Positions 20,724 to 31,785 are shown, counted from the stretch's first letter. The stretch: 64,000 bases of DNA from Emydura subglobosa (GCA_007922225.1 ML679973.1:5494597-5558596); one strand, 5' to 3'. The notes: generated by a model from the letters alone, not told the origin. Numbers and translations: made by a program.

Positions 20724-21771
20724 ATAAGTCTCCCTGGTGTCTGTTCCTAGTGCGAATTGTACTTTTGTCCAGGGATCATCCAGTCAGCACACTATTTTTT
20801 CCATCACTCTTTTCAAGGCCTCAGTGTTATACTTAGAACGAGTAAAGAATTCATAATGAACAATTTATTTGGTGCGTTTAACATTTTCTTCCTGTTTGCG
20901 AGTTGTCCGTGCCCAGATTGTAGTTCTTACATATTTGTTTCCTATTGAAAATCGACTGACTAATGTTTGGTGAATAAATAGGTCAGACAGTGGGTCACTT
21001 GCAAACTCTTTGCTGTAAGTATTCCTTTGAGTAGTCCATATTCAAGCTGTATGATTGGTCACTGAAGTGACACAGTCTAATTCCTGTTCCCTGACCAGAT
21101 GACTGAGCTTTGTTAATTACTTCTGCCAGAAATGAAGTTTGTTGTGTGATTAAATGGGTCTCACCTGCAGCCTGGAAATTTGCTTTCCATGAACTTTTGT
21201 ACAAAGAAGTCTTGCTTGTGTGAATACTCTGAAAAAACAAATGGGAGGGAGGGGTGTTTAAAAAGGCCAGGGTGAAATTCTATTTTGAAATAATCAAAAT
21301 GGTTGTGGGTAATCTCCCTTGCCAGCCTCCTTGGTCTAGTCATGCCAAACCTCCTTTACAGTATACAACAGTTCCTGCAGTAGCAAGTTGTGGAAGTCCC
21401 ATTTATGGCAAATTTTAAAACCGACCAAAACCCTAGCAGTACAATAGCAGCAAGTAATCCTGGATTGGCAAGGAGATGGATTGAATTACGATGAAATAAA
21501 TCTTTTCTATCTCTAGACTCCGATACTCACAATAGCATGTCAGTATAGTAACTGGAAACCACCATGGTCACGGAATCATTACCTCAAACCCGAACAACAC
21601 ACACTTTCTGTGTCATGAAAGTGAGACTATGTTAATCTCAGAATAACTGGAAGAGCTTTGCATGGTACCCTTGGATTGACGGAACAGAGAGGGATGACTC
21701 ATCAAAAGTAGCATCTATTCTGGATTATGTGAATTTCACCCAAGATTCTCTCCCAAATTGGTCAGAATAAA
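20724..21771. other. Unassigned AT-rich DNA
   Basis: No gene or repeat was recognised. The part 21000-21350 looks unique and might hold conserved sequence, but nothing specific was seen. Confidence 0.4.
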
Positions 21772-21784
21772 TTATTGGTAGAAA

Positions 21785-21969
21785 AAATGAGGAGGGTCCT
21801 GTAGCACCTTAAAGACTAACAAATTTCTGTGGGCATAAGCTTGCATGGGCTGCAGCCCACTTTGTCAGTTGCAGCCCACGAAAGCTTATGCCCACAACCA
21901 TTTGTTAGTCTTTAAGATGCTGTAGGACTCTCGTTGTTTTTGCTGTATACAGACTAACACGGCTACCCT
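21785..21969. mobile_element. Palindromic retroelement fragment with 13-bp target duplication
   Basis: The left arm carries 'ttaaagactaacaaatttct' and 'gggcataagcttgcatgggctg', and the right arm the inverse 'cagcccacgaaagcttatgc' and 'catttgttagtctttaag', so the arms (about 80 bp each) face each other. The right arm extends further, to 'cagactaacacggctaccc'. The 13-bp repeat TTATTGGTAGAAA lies immediately outside (21772-21784 and 21970-21982). The end sequence belongs to a repeat very common in reptiles; a Penelope-like origin is possible but not proved. Confidence 0.7.
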
Positions 21970-21982
21970 TTATTGGTAGAAA

Positions 21983-22130
21983 GTGCTTTGGTCTAGTGCA
22001 TAGAAACTATGGCAATGGGTGCTCAAAGATACATACCTCAGGCTAGTTAAACAGAAGGAGAGTGGCTTTATGTCTAGCCCCAATTCAGCCTTTTAACTGA
22101 TTGTGGATCCCTCTTTAAAACTGGGTTTAT
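21983..22130. other. Unassigned spacer
   Basis: Between the palindromic element and the gag remnant; no feature was recognised, though the 3' remnant of the LTR element could extend into it. Confidence 0.35.
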
Positions 22131-22140
22131 GCACCTCCCT

Positions 22141-23136
22141 CTAAGGTTTATGGCCCATAGACATCTGTGCTTGCTCAAAGGCATCTGCCATTGCAGCCAT
22201 TTCTATCACAGATTTCAAATCTTTATTGCATGGGCTATTCCTTACATCATCTGTACACATGCTTAAAAACTTTTCTTGTGCTAGCACGTCAAAGAATTGG
22301 TCATGGGTCTCAACACAGTTTCCCTTCACCCATTTCTTTAACAAATCACACAATTTATAAGCATATTGGCTATGAGTCATTCCTGTATCCCTCTTAAGAT
22401 TCCTAAATTTCATTCTATACACTTCAGGTGTAATCTGAAACCTTTGCAACACAACCCTTTTCATACAGCTTACATGAAATGTCAAGTGAGGAGGCTTTAA
22501 GGTAACACACACAAAGCTTTACCAGACAGTTTTGCAATGAGGGTGGAGACTTGCTGCTCCACGGGAATCTTGTTGCACCTCACAGAGCTTTTCCAAAGTG
22601 ATGAAGTACTCCTTAGTGCAGTTTGTCTCATTGTAAGCAGGACACAGCTCAGCAAAGCTGAGTGTTTTAGGAATGGAAGATGATGCTGGGAATGTAGGAA
22701 TACCTGGGATGCTCCCATGTTTGTCCATCATCTCCAGTTGGTGTTTTCTCTCCTGCTCCTTGTCCTCCAAGCTTGGTGGGCTCTCTCCTCAGCTGCCCTG
22801 GTCTTCTGCTCAGCTTCTTTGGCTTTGTCTGCAGCTTCTCTGACTGCAATAAAAGTTGTTTCTTGCTGCTTTAGATCTAAAGCATGTCTATGAGTGGCTT
22901 CCTCAGTTTCCCTGGCATGCCGCTGAGCAGTCTTCTCAGCTTTCCTGGCTGCATTTGGCTTCTTGCTGCTTCAGTTCTAAGGCATGGCAGTGTACAGCTT
23001 CCTCAGTTTCTCTGGCCTCAGCTGCTTCTTTAAGCCTCATGTCTGCCTGCCTCTTTTGAAACTCCCAGGCTTTTTCTCTCTCCTCTGATTCCAGCCATGC
23101 AAGTTCCAGTTTTGCAACGGCCTCACTGATAGACAT
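22141..23136 (-). pseudogene. Broken gag of a Gypsy-type LTR retrotransposon
   Basis: Gag forms the capsid-like particle of LTR retrotransposons. Read on the minus strand, the N-terminal frame (23136-22936) begins MSISEAVAKLELAWLESEER and is charged and helical, with 'EEREKAWEFQKRQADMRLKE', as in a coiled coil. After stops and frame changes (frames at 22849-22667 and 22770-22519), the last frame (22512-22141) holds a SCAN-like capsid segment at about residues 24-115: LQRFQITPEVYRMKFR, then SQYAYKLCDLLKKWVKG, then EKFLSMCTDDVR. SCAN domains of vertebrate zinc-finger proteins derive from such gag proteins (established knowledge). The start at 23136 is the first Met of the coiled-coil frame. No zinc knuckle, protease, reverse transcriptase or integrase follows, so the copy is truncated and cannot be functional. 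A host SCAN gene is less likely, because the reading frame is broken at least three times and LTR-like DNA lies upstream. Confidence 0.72.
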
Positions 23137-24265
23137 GTTTATCCTTTCCCGTGCTTATTTCTTTCACCCGAAATAAACAAACAGAAAGCAATAAAATTGT
23201 GACCGCCTCCTGACTGTTCTTAGCCACAGCACTTAAGGCTCACTTAAAATCACAAATATCAGTGCTTAAAGTGTGAACTTCACTCAGAGTAAAAAGCTGT
23301 ACATTTACCTGTGCTCACTGTGCAATGGTGAGGGTGATATTTCCCTCTGCAGTCTGGACTGGTGGATAGCTGTGTCATCCCAATCCCTCACTCCTGGAGC
23401 CTGTCTTGTTTGGCCTCGATGTGTGAACCCCCACACCTAGATCAGCCCACGTACAACCTTGTGCACACAAGCAGCTGTCAACTCAGTGAGTGCTTCTGGC
23501 CAGCCACTCAGGGGATTATGAAATAGAATGACTCCAGCAAACGCCCCTGGTCCCAGATGCAACCCTAGGAACTTCTGTCTTGCAATGTTCAGTGCTGCCC
23601 ACTGAACTTTGCGAGCACCAGCTTTGTCACTTTAAATGAAGTCTCTACACACACTCAAGCCACATGCACTGCTCTAGATAAAACAAACAAACAAATGTAT
23701 TAAGTACAGAAAGATTTTAAGTGATTGTAAGTCAGAGGAAAGCAGGTTAGATTTGATCATATGTAAATAAAAGGTCAATTGAATTCTAAATTAATTTTAA
23801 CACTTTCAGCAACCTTACAGTCTTAGATGATTCTCACCACAGGCTGGCTTTCAGCCTCCAACCAGGCTCTCCCCCTATGATCAATGCTTCAGTTGCTTGA
23901 TGTTGTTTGTAGATGGGAGTGGAAGAGAGAGATTGCAAAATGTCTCCTCTCTTCAACATATCCCTTCACCTCTCCTCTGGGGCCTTGTCCCCCTCCTTCA
24001 CGGTCAGATGACAGACAATGTCCTGTGTGGTTTCTTCCACTTGAATCAATGAGTATTCCCTTACTGATACTTAGGTCAGTCCATTGTTCCTGGAAGAGCT
24101 GGTTTGTTTTATGCATACCTTAGTGAGGTGTGAACTGCCTCTTTGCTCTGGGAGAGTTTTGCCTGGATCTGTCTCAAGTCATGAGACATGTTTGGGAATG
24201 TTACATAGCAGACCCTCATCACCATACATGTAACATTGCAACAAACTTATCACTATAACAGTTAG
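23137..24265 (-). mobile_element. LTR and leader of the Gypsy-type element
   Basis: This sequence lies upstream of gag on the minus strand, where a 5' LTR and leader would be. On the plus strand it contains 'gtattaagtacagaaagatt' and 'ttaagtgattgtaagtcaga', phrases I know from turtle LTRs, and 'ttacatagcagaccctcatc' near its far end. A clear TG..CA border and primer-binding site could not be fixed; the border near 24260 is a guess. No second LTR is seen beyond gag. Confidence 0.5.
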
Positions 24266-24811
24266 GTTCAGTATGTCACGGATTTTCCAAAAACATTGTA
24301 CATGGCATAGTTTGCATTAAACAATACACGATTACACTGTACGGGTGAACGTGAATGATATACAATCACACCATCAGGGTGGACATGGGGGTGCAGAGTG
24401 CCACATTGATCTAATAGAAAAAGGCCAGAGTTAAGATTGAGACCAGCAGGACATACAAGATTGTTCAAATTCAGGCAGCTCTAATGAAAAGAATGTGATT
24501 TTTTTTTTTTAAATGATGCAGGATGGAAATTCTTTGTAGACTTGGTGCAATGAGTTAGAATTAGTCATTGTCGTAAGACCAGGTTGTTGAGATGGATACA
24601 TGGAATACATTAGCATGAGAGCCATTACCAAGGACCCAGTAGAAAATATCAATATTAGAGTTGCCAGTATGAGCCGGGTGAAACAAAGCAGAATTTGAGT
24701 CACCATGAGTCACGAAAGGCACAAGGACCTGAACATAGCCCATCCTAATATAGTCATTTTCAAAATGATGAGCTATTAGACTGGCTCTCATGTTATCTAC
24801 CTATAGCATGG
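24266..24811. other. Unassigned intergenic DNA
   Basis: No gene was recognised. Minus-strand frames of 65-76 residues (24509-24791) overlap in two frames and have no domain; they could belong to an unrecognised retroelement. Confidence 0.4.
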
Positions 24812-24990
24812 AGTTTAGTCTAGTGGCTAGAACAGATGATGAGTCAGGATTCCTAGGTTCTATTCCAGGCTCTGCCACTGACTCATTTTGAAACCTTGGG
24901 TAATTCCCCTCTCAGTGCTTGTTTCCCATTATGATAATGACACCGTGCTTGTTCTCTTTTATAAAGTGCTCAGGACCCAATTCTGCAAAG
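24812..24990 (+). mobile_element. MIR-type SINE
   Basis: 'gtttagtctagtggctagaa', 'tcaggattcctaggttctat' and 'ctctgccactgactcatttt' give the tRNA-like head, followed by 'cttgggtaattcccctctca' of the MIR core. The 3' end is 'ttataaagtgctcagga'. About 180 bp and nearly full length. Confidence 0.7.
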
Positions 24991-26370
24991 CCTTACACAC
25001 ATGTCTAACTTTATGCGCAATGAGTTGTCCTATTTCCTTCAGCAAGTTTAGCACATGCATAACCCTTCCAGGATTGGGGTCTTAGAGAACTGTGGATGAA
25101 AGTGCTTGGTGGGCCCATGAGTCAACACAATGACAGTATGATCCCATCAACTAGTCAGGCTAGTACAATTTTTATTTTTGCCATTTGTCTGGGTTTCTAA
25201 TTTTAAGGGGTTATATGGGCTTTTGGAAGGTTAATAGACCTGCAGGATAAGAAATGTAGGTGTACCACTGGACTGCTGTATCTGTGCCCAGAAATCACTC
25301 ATTCAGGTCCACAGGAGACTGAGCAGAGACTAGAAAACTCATTCCTTTCTGATGGATTCTAGCCTGTGCCCCAGAGATGAATGCTTCATTTCACAACTTT
25401 ATCCGCAGATCTACAGTATGTTCCTGAGCTAGTTAAAATTAAACTTCGCTATCAAAATGCTAAACTTGATAGCTCATTTATCTTTCTGTCTCACAACTCT
25501 GCATTACAATACTGTGATGATTGATCTTGCATCTTCAAGGTACTATATGGTATAAAAACTAAGAGAAGATTAATTAAAAGCTGTCGCATCCAGACAGGTT
25601 TTTAAATAAGTTTCAGATTTAGACAATACATCAGTGGAAGCAGAAAGATCCCAAGACCAAGAGCCTGTAACTCCAAGTGTGTTTCTCTTCTCTCTGCTTT
25701 GGGACAATGAAGAGTCTTGCTCATTGTGGACCAACCTCAAAGACTGATTTGGCCAAGCAGACTGGTGTCATGCAGCAGATGCTGTCATACATGCAGACTC
25801 TCTTACCTGTAGTGTTGAGAGTGACGTCCTTCAGGACTCACACCAGCGCAAAGATGTCATGAGAGCATGAGAGTTAGGGGAGGCAGTACTAGGGTAATTT
25901 TTTTCAGGCAGTAGGAACACAGCAAATGAAATGGACTGCACTTAGGCCATATGCAGACATTCTCAGATAATTAATCTATTAGTTACTGGACTGAAATGAA
26001 ATATCACCCTTCCCCAAGCTCCAGCCCGAGGCGCAACATCTTTACTATTATTTTGAGTGCTGTAGCCTGAGCTGTCAACTCAGTCGCTGAGGTTCTCTGA
26101 TGCAGGCTGCCACTTGCTGTGTCGACAGATCCTAAATGGCCTAAATTGGGCTCACATTTAGCTGCAGTTGCACCACTGGGCTTGCAGTTACCCGAGTCGA
26201 GAATTGGCAAGGGAATGATGGAAGGTGGCATTTGGAAATGGGCCAGTGTATGAGAATCTCATCTGCTTCTGTGGGATTTCGGGCTAGAAAAGTCCATGAG
26301 ATAGTCCTCGTGAGATTCCTGGAAAACCTTCACATACTCAAATGGATCAAATAAACTGAAGATAAGCCTC
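24991..26370. other. Unassigned intergenic DNA
   Basis: The first 90 bases (caattctgcaaagccttac .. caggattggggtctt) resemble a short palindromic reptile repeat. From 25.1 to 26.37 kb no gene or repeat was assigned. Confidence 0.4.
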
Positions 26371-26377
26371 TGGGCCA

Positions 26378-26527
26378 GATTTTCCGAAGTGCTCAGCATT
26401 CAGAATTGTAGCTTGGCCACTTCTTTAAGGTGCCTAAATGGGAGATGAACTTTTTCCAAAATCTGGCCACTTGTTTTGGTGCCTAAATGGGAGCTGTGGG
26501 ATGCTGAGCTCTTTTGAAAATCTAGCT
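26378..26527. repeat. Palindromic repeat with 'AGATTTTC' ends
   Basis: Left end gccagattttccgaag and right end cttttgaaaatctagc are inverted; in addition 'gtgcctaaatgggag' occurs twice (26431 and 26480) and 'gctcagcattc' is echoed by 'gatgctgagc' in inverse. A related palindrome lies at 28.73 kb. Confidence 0.6.
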
Positions 26528-26589
26528 CATGGACTTTTGGGTGCTTATCTAAGGCAAACTGGATCAAACCTTCTGTGGCTTACCCATTC

Positions 26590-27300
26590 CCAGTCTGAGA
26601 TGAGCGTCTAGTGACAGGGAGGTGGGATAGACACAGTTGTTGTGGACCAGGACGTAAGTGGTCTGGCCTAATGGTCAGAACAGGAGTCAGGTCAGGGAAC
26701 GGAGTCAAGGGTCAGCTCCAAATCAACTGCTGATTACCAAAGCTAGGGCTTGAGCGAAAGTGAGGATTGCAGCCAGGATCAGATACTAAATACCAAAGCC
26801 AAGGGTAAGATGGCACCTGAGTAAGATGTCGGAGCCATGATTCATAATTGATGGTTGGAAGCAAGACATAAGGGCAAGAACCAGAAGAGCAGCAAGGATC
26901 TGGCATGGAGCAGGAGCACAGTGAGAACCGGGAGCAAAGGTAGGGTGAGTTAAGAGTGGAGCAGGAATCAGGAACAGGATTGGGAGCAGACACAATCAGG
27001 GTCCAATGCAGCACCAGCAACAGGAAATCAGGAAATCACCAAGTTGCTCAGACAAATTCCTGTGCCTCCTTCTGGCTTAAATAGCATGGCTGGACTAATC
27101 AGTGGAGCTGGGCAATACTCCAATCAGAGATCCCGGGGGTGGTGCCTTGGCTGAGGCTGTAGTCCTACTAGCTCCACTGCCCACCAGCTTTCAGCAGACA
27201 TTGGGCGGAGGGCAGGGTGTGATGGCTGTCTGGGAACTCGCAAGCCTGAGTTCGAGACCCTGGGACATCACAAGACTAAGAAGAGTGTGGAATCTCCTCA
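26590..27300 (-). mobile_element. Possible solo LTR or LTR fragment
   Basis: The plus strand shows long runs of 'aggagcaggaaca'-like purine-rich text (26870-27030), then 'ctggcttaaatagcatggct' (minus-strand TATA-like box at about 27075) and a GC-rich part. This order is common in reptile LTRs read in antisense. No terminal TG..CA or target duplication was identified, so this is tentative. The 102-residue minus frame is not a gene by any sign I can see. Confidence 0.35.
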
Positions 27301-27639
27301 GTCACCTATCAGACTATTTCAGGGCGAATGGAATAGAGCAGGAGCGATTGCAATACATGCTTGACAACACTCGAGGGAACAGAAGGAAGAAGTCAGCTCA
27401 GCTGGAGAAAGACAAAATAGTGGTTGGTGGTACTGTTACATTACCATGAGTGTATTTAACAACACACGTCTAATCCTCCTGATAGTTGTTGTAAAATATC
27501 TATATCTGACACAGGTGCCATGAGGACATTAAAAAAACTCCCAGTTGGGTTTGTACTGTGATGTCATGGCCAAAGGTCTTGACGTCATGAATCTGAGTTG
27601 GGGATTTCTGTCCTGGGGGGATGAAGTGGTGGCAGCCAT
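27301..27639. other. Unassigned DNA
   Basis: Nothing recognised; 'gatgtcatggccaaaggtct' and 'tgacgtcatgaatctgagtt' give two 'gtcatg' words near 27.56-27.59 kb, the second a CRE-like tgacgtca, without further context. Confidence 0.4.
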
Positions 27640-27644
27640 GTCAG

Positions 27645-27742
27645 TCCCAGGATATTAGAGAGACAAAGTGGGTGAGGTCATATCTTTTATTGGACTAACT
27701 TCTGTTGGTGAGAGAGACAAGTTTTCGAGTTTACACAAGCAA
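27645..27742 (-). repeat. Reptile interspersed repeat end
   Basis: 'cccaggatattagagagaca', 'gtgggtgaggtcatatcttt' and 'tattggactaacttctgttg' then 'gtgagagagacaag' are the inverse of the sequence at 32.78-32.91 kb. The family is abundant in turtles and crocodilians; it could be the end of a Penelope-like or other retroelement. Confidence 0.6.
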
Positions 27743-27839
27743 TATAAGGCGACAACAAGATTCCATTTTACAGGGACTTACTAAAAGTCTGTTTAATCCT
27801 TTGGGCCCAATCCTCTCAGCTACTCAGGTGTAACGCGGG

Positions 27840-28260
27840 GCAGAATTGGACCCTTTATCTCCCATTTACAGGACTCCATAAATTAGCTATTTTTTGAGGA
27901 AAATCTTTTTTCACTTCAATTAATTTCAATAAATGAGACAATTTCCAAGCTGTTTGGTCTACTCTCTGACACAGGTAATTAACTCGTTACATTAAATCAC
28001 AGAATCACTTTCATTTTGCACTAATTCTGAACCCATATTCTTGTCTTTAAAGGTTATCTGTCCAGGATGTGTCAGCCATCAGGCTCTGGTGTTTTTCTGC
28101 ATTGTAAATGGGATGCTTCTTACGCCTGGCGTGCAAAACTAATTTGAATTTAAATCATGTAACAAAAGGATGTCTCCCTTCACCTTTTCAGCACTTGATT
28201 GTGTGGGTGTGAATGAATCCCAAATTCATTTCCCTTCACCGAGCTGACTACTCCGTGCAC
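27840..28260. other. Repeat-free AT-rich block, candidate conserved non-coding element
   Basis: No repeat text is visible; words such as 'acttcaattaatttcaataa', 'caggtaattaactcgttaca' and 'ctaatttgaatttaaatcat' are typical of enhancer-like AT-rich DNA. It has no coding potential. Conservation was not testable. Confidence 0.35.
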
Positions 28261-28727
28261 CTAGGCTCGGGAGAATCCTGCTGCTAGAAAGAGGGCAATC
28301 AAATAGCTAATAGTTAGGGATGGGCAAACTTGTCTTTTCTAATGTCAAATCCTTGCAAACATCAGATGTAAGCAAATTTAGTTCAGATGTTTCCAGGTTT
28401 GTGCTCCCCTTAGGAAAGCCTATAAAAAGGAGCAGAGATGGGTGTGAAAACAGAGAAAATCTCCACTGAACAAGTAGGATGAAAATGCAGCGGAGAGTAA
28501 GGCAGACTGAAAAACAAATAGAGAGAGTGAATGAGAAATCAAGGGCAGAGAAGGGGAGACGTAAAATACTAATGGAAATAGAGATACAGCTTCTGTAGTG
28601 TCTTGGGGCCACCAAGCTTTTTCAGGGAGGGCAGGAAAGTTTGAGCCCAAGCTGACCCCGTAGCAATGTATTTTATTTTATTTTTAATGGTGGCACTCAC
28701 TTTTGCAGGGAAAAGATCACCTGGGCC
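28261..28727. other. Unassigned DNA
   Basis: A purine-rich stretch at 28430-28600 gives Ser/Phe/Leu-rich minus-strand frames that are compositional. No gene was recognised. Confidence 0.4.
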
Positions 28728-28882
28728 AAAATTTTCAAACCTGGCTGCCTAAAGCTAAGCACCTAAATCCAGATTCAAAATCAAGAAAGGCCTGATTGTG
28801 CGAAAGTGCTGAGTACCCAGCAGCTGCTGTTGGCCTCCAGTGAGAGTTGCTGGGTGCTCGGTTCCTTTGAAAATTAAGGTGA
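28728..28882. repeat. Palindromic repeat with 'AAATTTTC' ends
   Basis: Left end gccaaaattttcaaacctgg and right end ggttcctttgaaaattaagg are partly inverted; internal 'gagtacccagcagctgct' is partly inverse to 'gagagttgctgggtgctcgg'. It is similar in kind to 26.38 kb. Confidence 0.5.
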
Positions 28883-29595
28883 TCACGTAGGTGCCAAAGT
28901 GCAGATGAAGAGCCTAGCCTTAGACACCCAGCCTTGCCCAGTCTGGCCACTGAGTGTCAGTGAGAAGACATTAGCATTTGCTCATGATGACCTTAAAACC
29001 CCTGTGAAATTAACAAAACCTAGAACTCCACAAAACCAAGGCCACTCTTCCCTCCCTTCCATTGTGTTCTCCTTCCCCCACTCTCCTTTCTCATTCCCCT
29101 CTCCTCCTGCACGTTCCTCTGAATGGTCCCTGCTTTGCTGTTGTTAATAGGAGTGAGCAGGACTGATTTAAAAGCTGTGGGCAACTCACTACTTCCAGGG
29201 AACTGCTGTTTGTTTTGTTTTCACCTACTGTGTTTGTGTGAAGCCTCTGAGGTATTCCCTCTCCTCCCATCTCCAGATTCTGGTGTATCTGCCTCTCTTC
29301 CTCTTTAATCCTTCCACTTTCCATTCCACAATAGGGCTGACCGTTCTCTGCAGCAGAAGGACTAGATGTAGTTCCTTCAGTCATACAAGAGGGGCCCACC
29401 AGAGAATAACACAAAGTGTGACCCAATGAGGATGCTTTTTAACTATGCACATCTGTAGAGCCAAACAACCCCAGGATATATGAGGGATGGTGGCACCTTT
29501 ATTCCTCCAAAGAGCCCTTTCTATCAAGGAGACTATTTTCTGCTAGATTCTGGCTCTGATGAACCATCAAGAGAGGCGAGTCCCAACAATGAGGA
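28883..29595. other. Unassigned DNA
   Basis: Pyrimidine-rich around 29040-29130. No domain in frames on either strand. Confidence 0.4.
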
Positions 29596-29599
29596 GGTT

Positions 29600-30740
29600 C
29601 TTAGGGCTCTGAACTCTGTCTTTGGACCAGGAGGGTAAAACTCCAGGGCCTGCTAATAAGAGCATCACAGCCAAACTCACATGCCATGAGGTCCAGACCA
29701 TTCAAGGCTTTGAAGTCTGTCAACAGTACCTTGAAATTGCACCTAGAAGGGAAGAGGAAGTGAGTGCAGAACATAAGTGTCAGAAGGTGGGAAGCTGCCT
29801 TCTTCACTAACTCAATGGTTAGCTAATTGTCATAGGTTACCAGTACTAGCTGGAAATCCAGGAGCAGCACTAGATCCAATAGGACCAAGAGGCTGTGGAT
29901 CATCCTGGTGGAAATCAGGTGAACAGGCTCAATGGATGATTTAGCTAGGCTCTCTGTCTGGATCTCTGAATATTTTCTTCTGCCAACACCCGTAACCTCC
30001 ATCTTATATGTCTTTAGTCATAGCCAGTTTGCTGCTGCTTATCTCTGTATGAGACAGGGAGAGGAATGAGAATGTGATCTGTGCTCAGTGGAGGAGAGCG
30101 TTTGGCCTCATCAGCATATTGATAACGTTGCTCCCCCAAACATCTCATCATCTCCTCCAACAGCTTTACATGCTCATTGAACAAACCGAATGAGACAACG
30201 GAACCTAAAGGATGCCACATGGAAGAAAACTTGGGGAGGTAGAATAGTCACCTAGCACTAATTCCTGGGAGTTCTTAGAGAGGAAGGAGTGAATGTACTG
30301 ATAGGAACAACAGATAATAAAGTAATTAGTGCCTTATACAAGTATACATATGTTCACAGTTAGCACTTTTCACCTATACATTGCAAAGCACAGTATAAAG
30401 GCGATGAGTTCTCATTCACACCATTTTGCAGGCTGTTGAAAGGGTGTAGGCAGGTGGAGTGACTTGTCCAAGGTCAATGACAGAAGTGAGAATGGAACCC
30501 AACTCTTCGTTCTTCCACATTATGCCTCTTCACCAGCCCACACTGCCTGCCAGACGAGTGACAGGTGGGTAAGATTCCACAGATAAACCGAGAGACACAC
30601 CTTGTAGCCAGTGGCATCCAAAGCTGCTGTTACATCCAGTAAAATCAGCCTGTCCATCACCGGAAGGATAACATCAACCACTGATTTAAGAATCAAAGAC
30701 TGAAAGATTCAGGTCAGTCATAAGTCAATGGACGTGAATC
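29600..30740 (-). pseudogene. L2-like LINE reverse transcriptase remnant
   Basis: The minus-strand frame at 30220-30014 contains GSVVSFGLFNEHVKLLEE and later YQYADEAKRSPP, which align with the conserved reverse-transcriptase blocks of L2/CR1-clade ORF2 (G-S-V-L-S-P-x-L-F-N and Y-Q-Y-A-D-D). The catalytic aspartate pair is changed to DE. At about 30650-30610 the minus strand reads a degraded 'L.LLDVTAALDATGYK', matching the earlier block L-D-L-S-A-A-F-D-T. The two pieces are in the right order and separated by a MIR. The 29600-29810 part gives degraded C-terminal sequence. Many stops: an inactive fossil. Confidence 0.65.
30365..30538 (-). mobile_element. MIR-type SINE inside the L2-like LINE
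   Basis: 'gcaaagcacagtataaaggc', 'caccattttgcaggctgttg', 'gagtgacttgtccaaggtca' and 'gagaatggaacccaactctt' give the antisense MIR in order. Confidence 0.62.
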
Positions 30741-31461
30741 ATTTCTACATAAGGCACAGCTGAAAGTAAATGGAAAACGAAAGTTGCAGATACCAGTCAG
30801 GAAAGTGTTGTGCATTATCCCCACTGCATGTAAAAAGCACCCTCAAAATGAAACAATCTAGACTAAAAGGACATAAGAGGAGCCAATTGCAATTGACTTT
30901 GTGATGGGGGATGCAGCAGATTGCCACACATTGTTGCCAGTCGGATAGTGGAAATATGTGTTCGTCGTGATTGGCAAAAATCAAGCGTATGGGGAGATTT
31001 GCATTAAATAAGCACCAATGATTCAGATGCTTTTTCTAAAATTGCCCAATAATCCTGGGTCCACACAAATGTGCTGGGAGGTGATCCTGGGAGTTACAGA
31101 CCACCTAGTTTTATTTGCAGCTAGGAAAATTGCTTGAAAAGATAACTGAATATAGAATTATTGTACACCAGAAGAAACATGAACTGAGGGGGACAAACCA
31201 ACATACCTTTGGTAAAGGAAAATTATGTCTCTGCAGTCTACAAGAATTCTTGTAGCTTGATCAGCCACAGTGGGTAGAGGAGAACATATTTGGACTCTCA
31301 AAAAGTCTTTGTCGAAGTCCCTCACAAATGCCTACTAAGGAACTGGCTCCCAGCACCCAAGGATGGTGGGACAAAACGTGTCAGAAAGTTAACTTGCTCT
31401 GGCCTCTGATGTACCACGTCTTGCTCTCATGCACTGAACATGCATCCCAAGATTGCTGGTA
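30741..31461. other. Unassigned intergenic DNA
   Basis: The stretch 30745-31000 has an open minus-strand frame of 79 residues and looks repeat-like, but I cannot name it. 31060-31440 has no recognised feature apart from a weak CR1-like text near 31100-31330 ('ggaaaattgcttgaaaagat', 'cacaaatgcctactaaggaa'). Confidence 0.4.
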
Positions 31462-31785
31462 CAGTAGAACCTCAGAGTTATGAACACCTCGGGAATGGAG
31501 GTTGCTCATAACTCTGAAACATTTGTAACACTGAACAAAACATTACAGTTGTTCTTTCAAAAGTTTCCAACTGAACATTGACTTAATACTGCTTTGAAAC
31601 TTTACTATGCAGAGGAAAGATGCTGCTTTCCCTTTATGTTTTAGTAGTTTACATTTAACACAGCACTGGTTTTTGTGTGTGTGTGTGTCTGCTGCTGCCT
31701 GATTGCGTGCTTCTGGTTCCAAATGAGGCGGGTGGTTGACTGGTGAGTTCGTAACTCTGGTGCTCGTAACTCTGAGGATCTTCTG
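31462..31785. mobile_element. Tigger-like (pogo/mariner) non-autonomous element
   Basis: The left end CAGTAGAACCTCAGAGTTAT and the reverse complement of the right end (CAGAAGATCCTCAGAGTTAC) are inverted repeats with three mismatches in 20. TA is present on both sides (31460-31461, 31786-31787), the target of Tc1/mariner-type elements. The interior repeats 'gttcgtaact'/'ctcataactctg' near the ends and has a GT run at 31671-31690. At 324 bp it encodes no transposase. Confidence 0.85.

Noticed and set aside
27575..27590. TGACGTCA as a functional CRE
   Set aside because: A single 8-base word in 64 kb without promoter context is expected by chance at an appreciable rate.
30745..30984. 79-residue minus-strand frame as a transposase fragment
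   Set aside because: It looked faintly familiar, but I could not match any motif, so no family is claimed.
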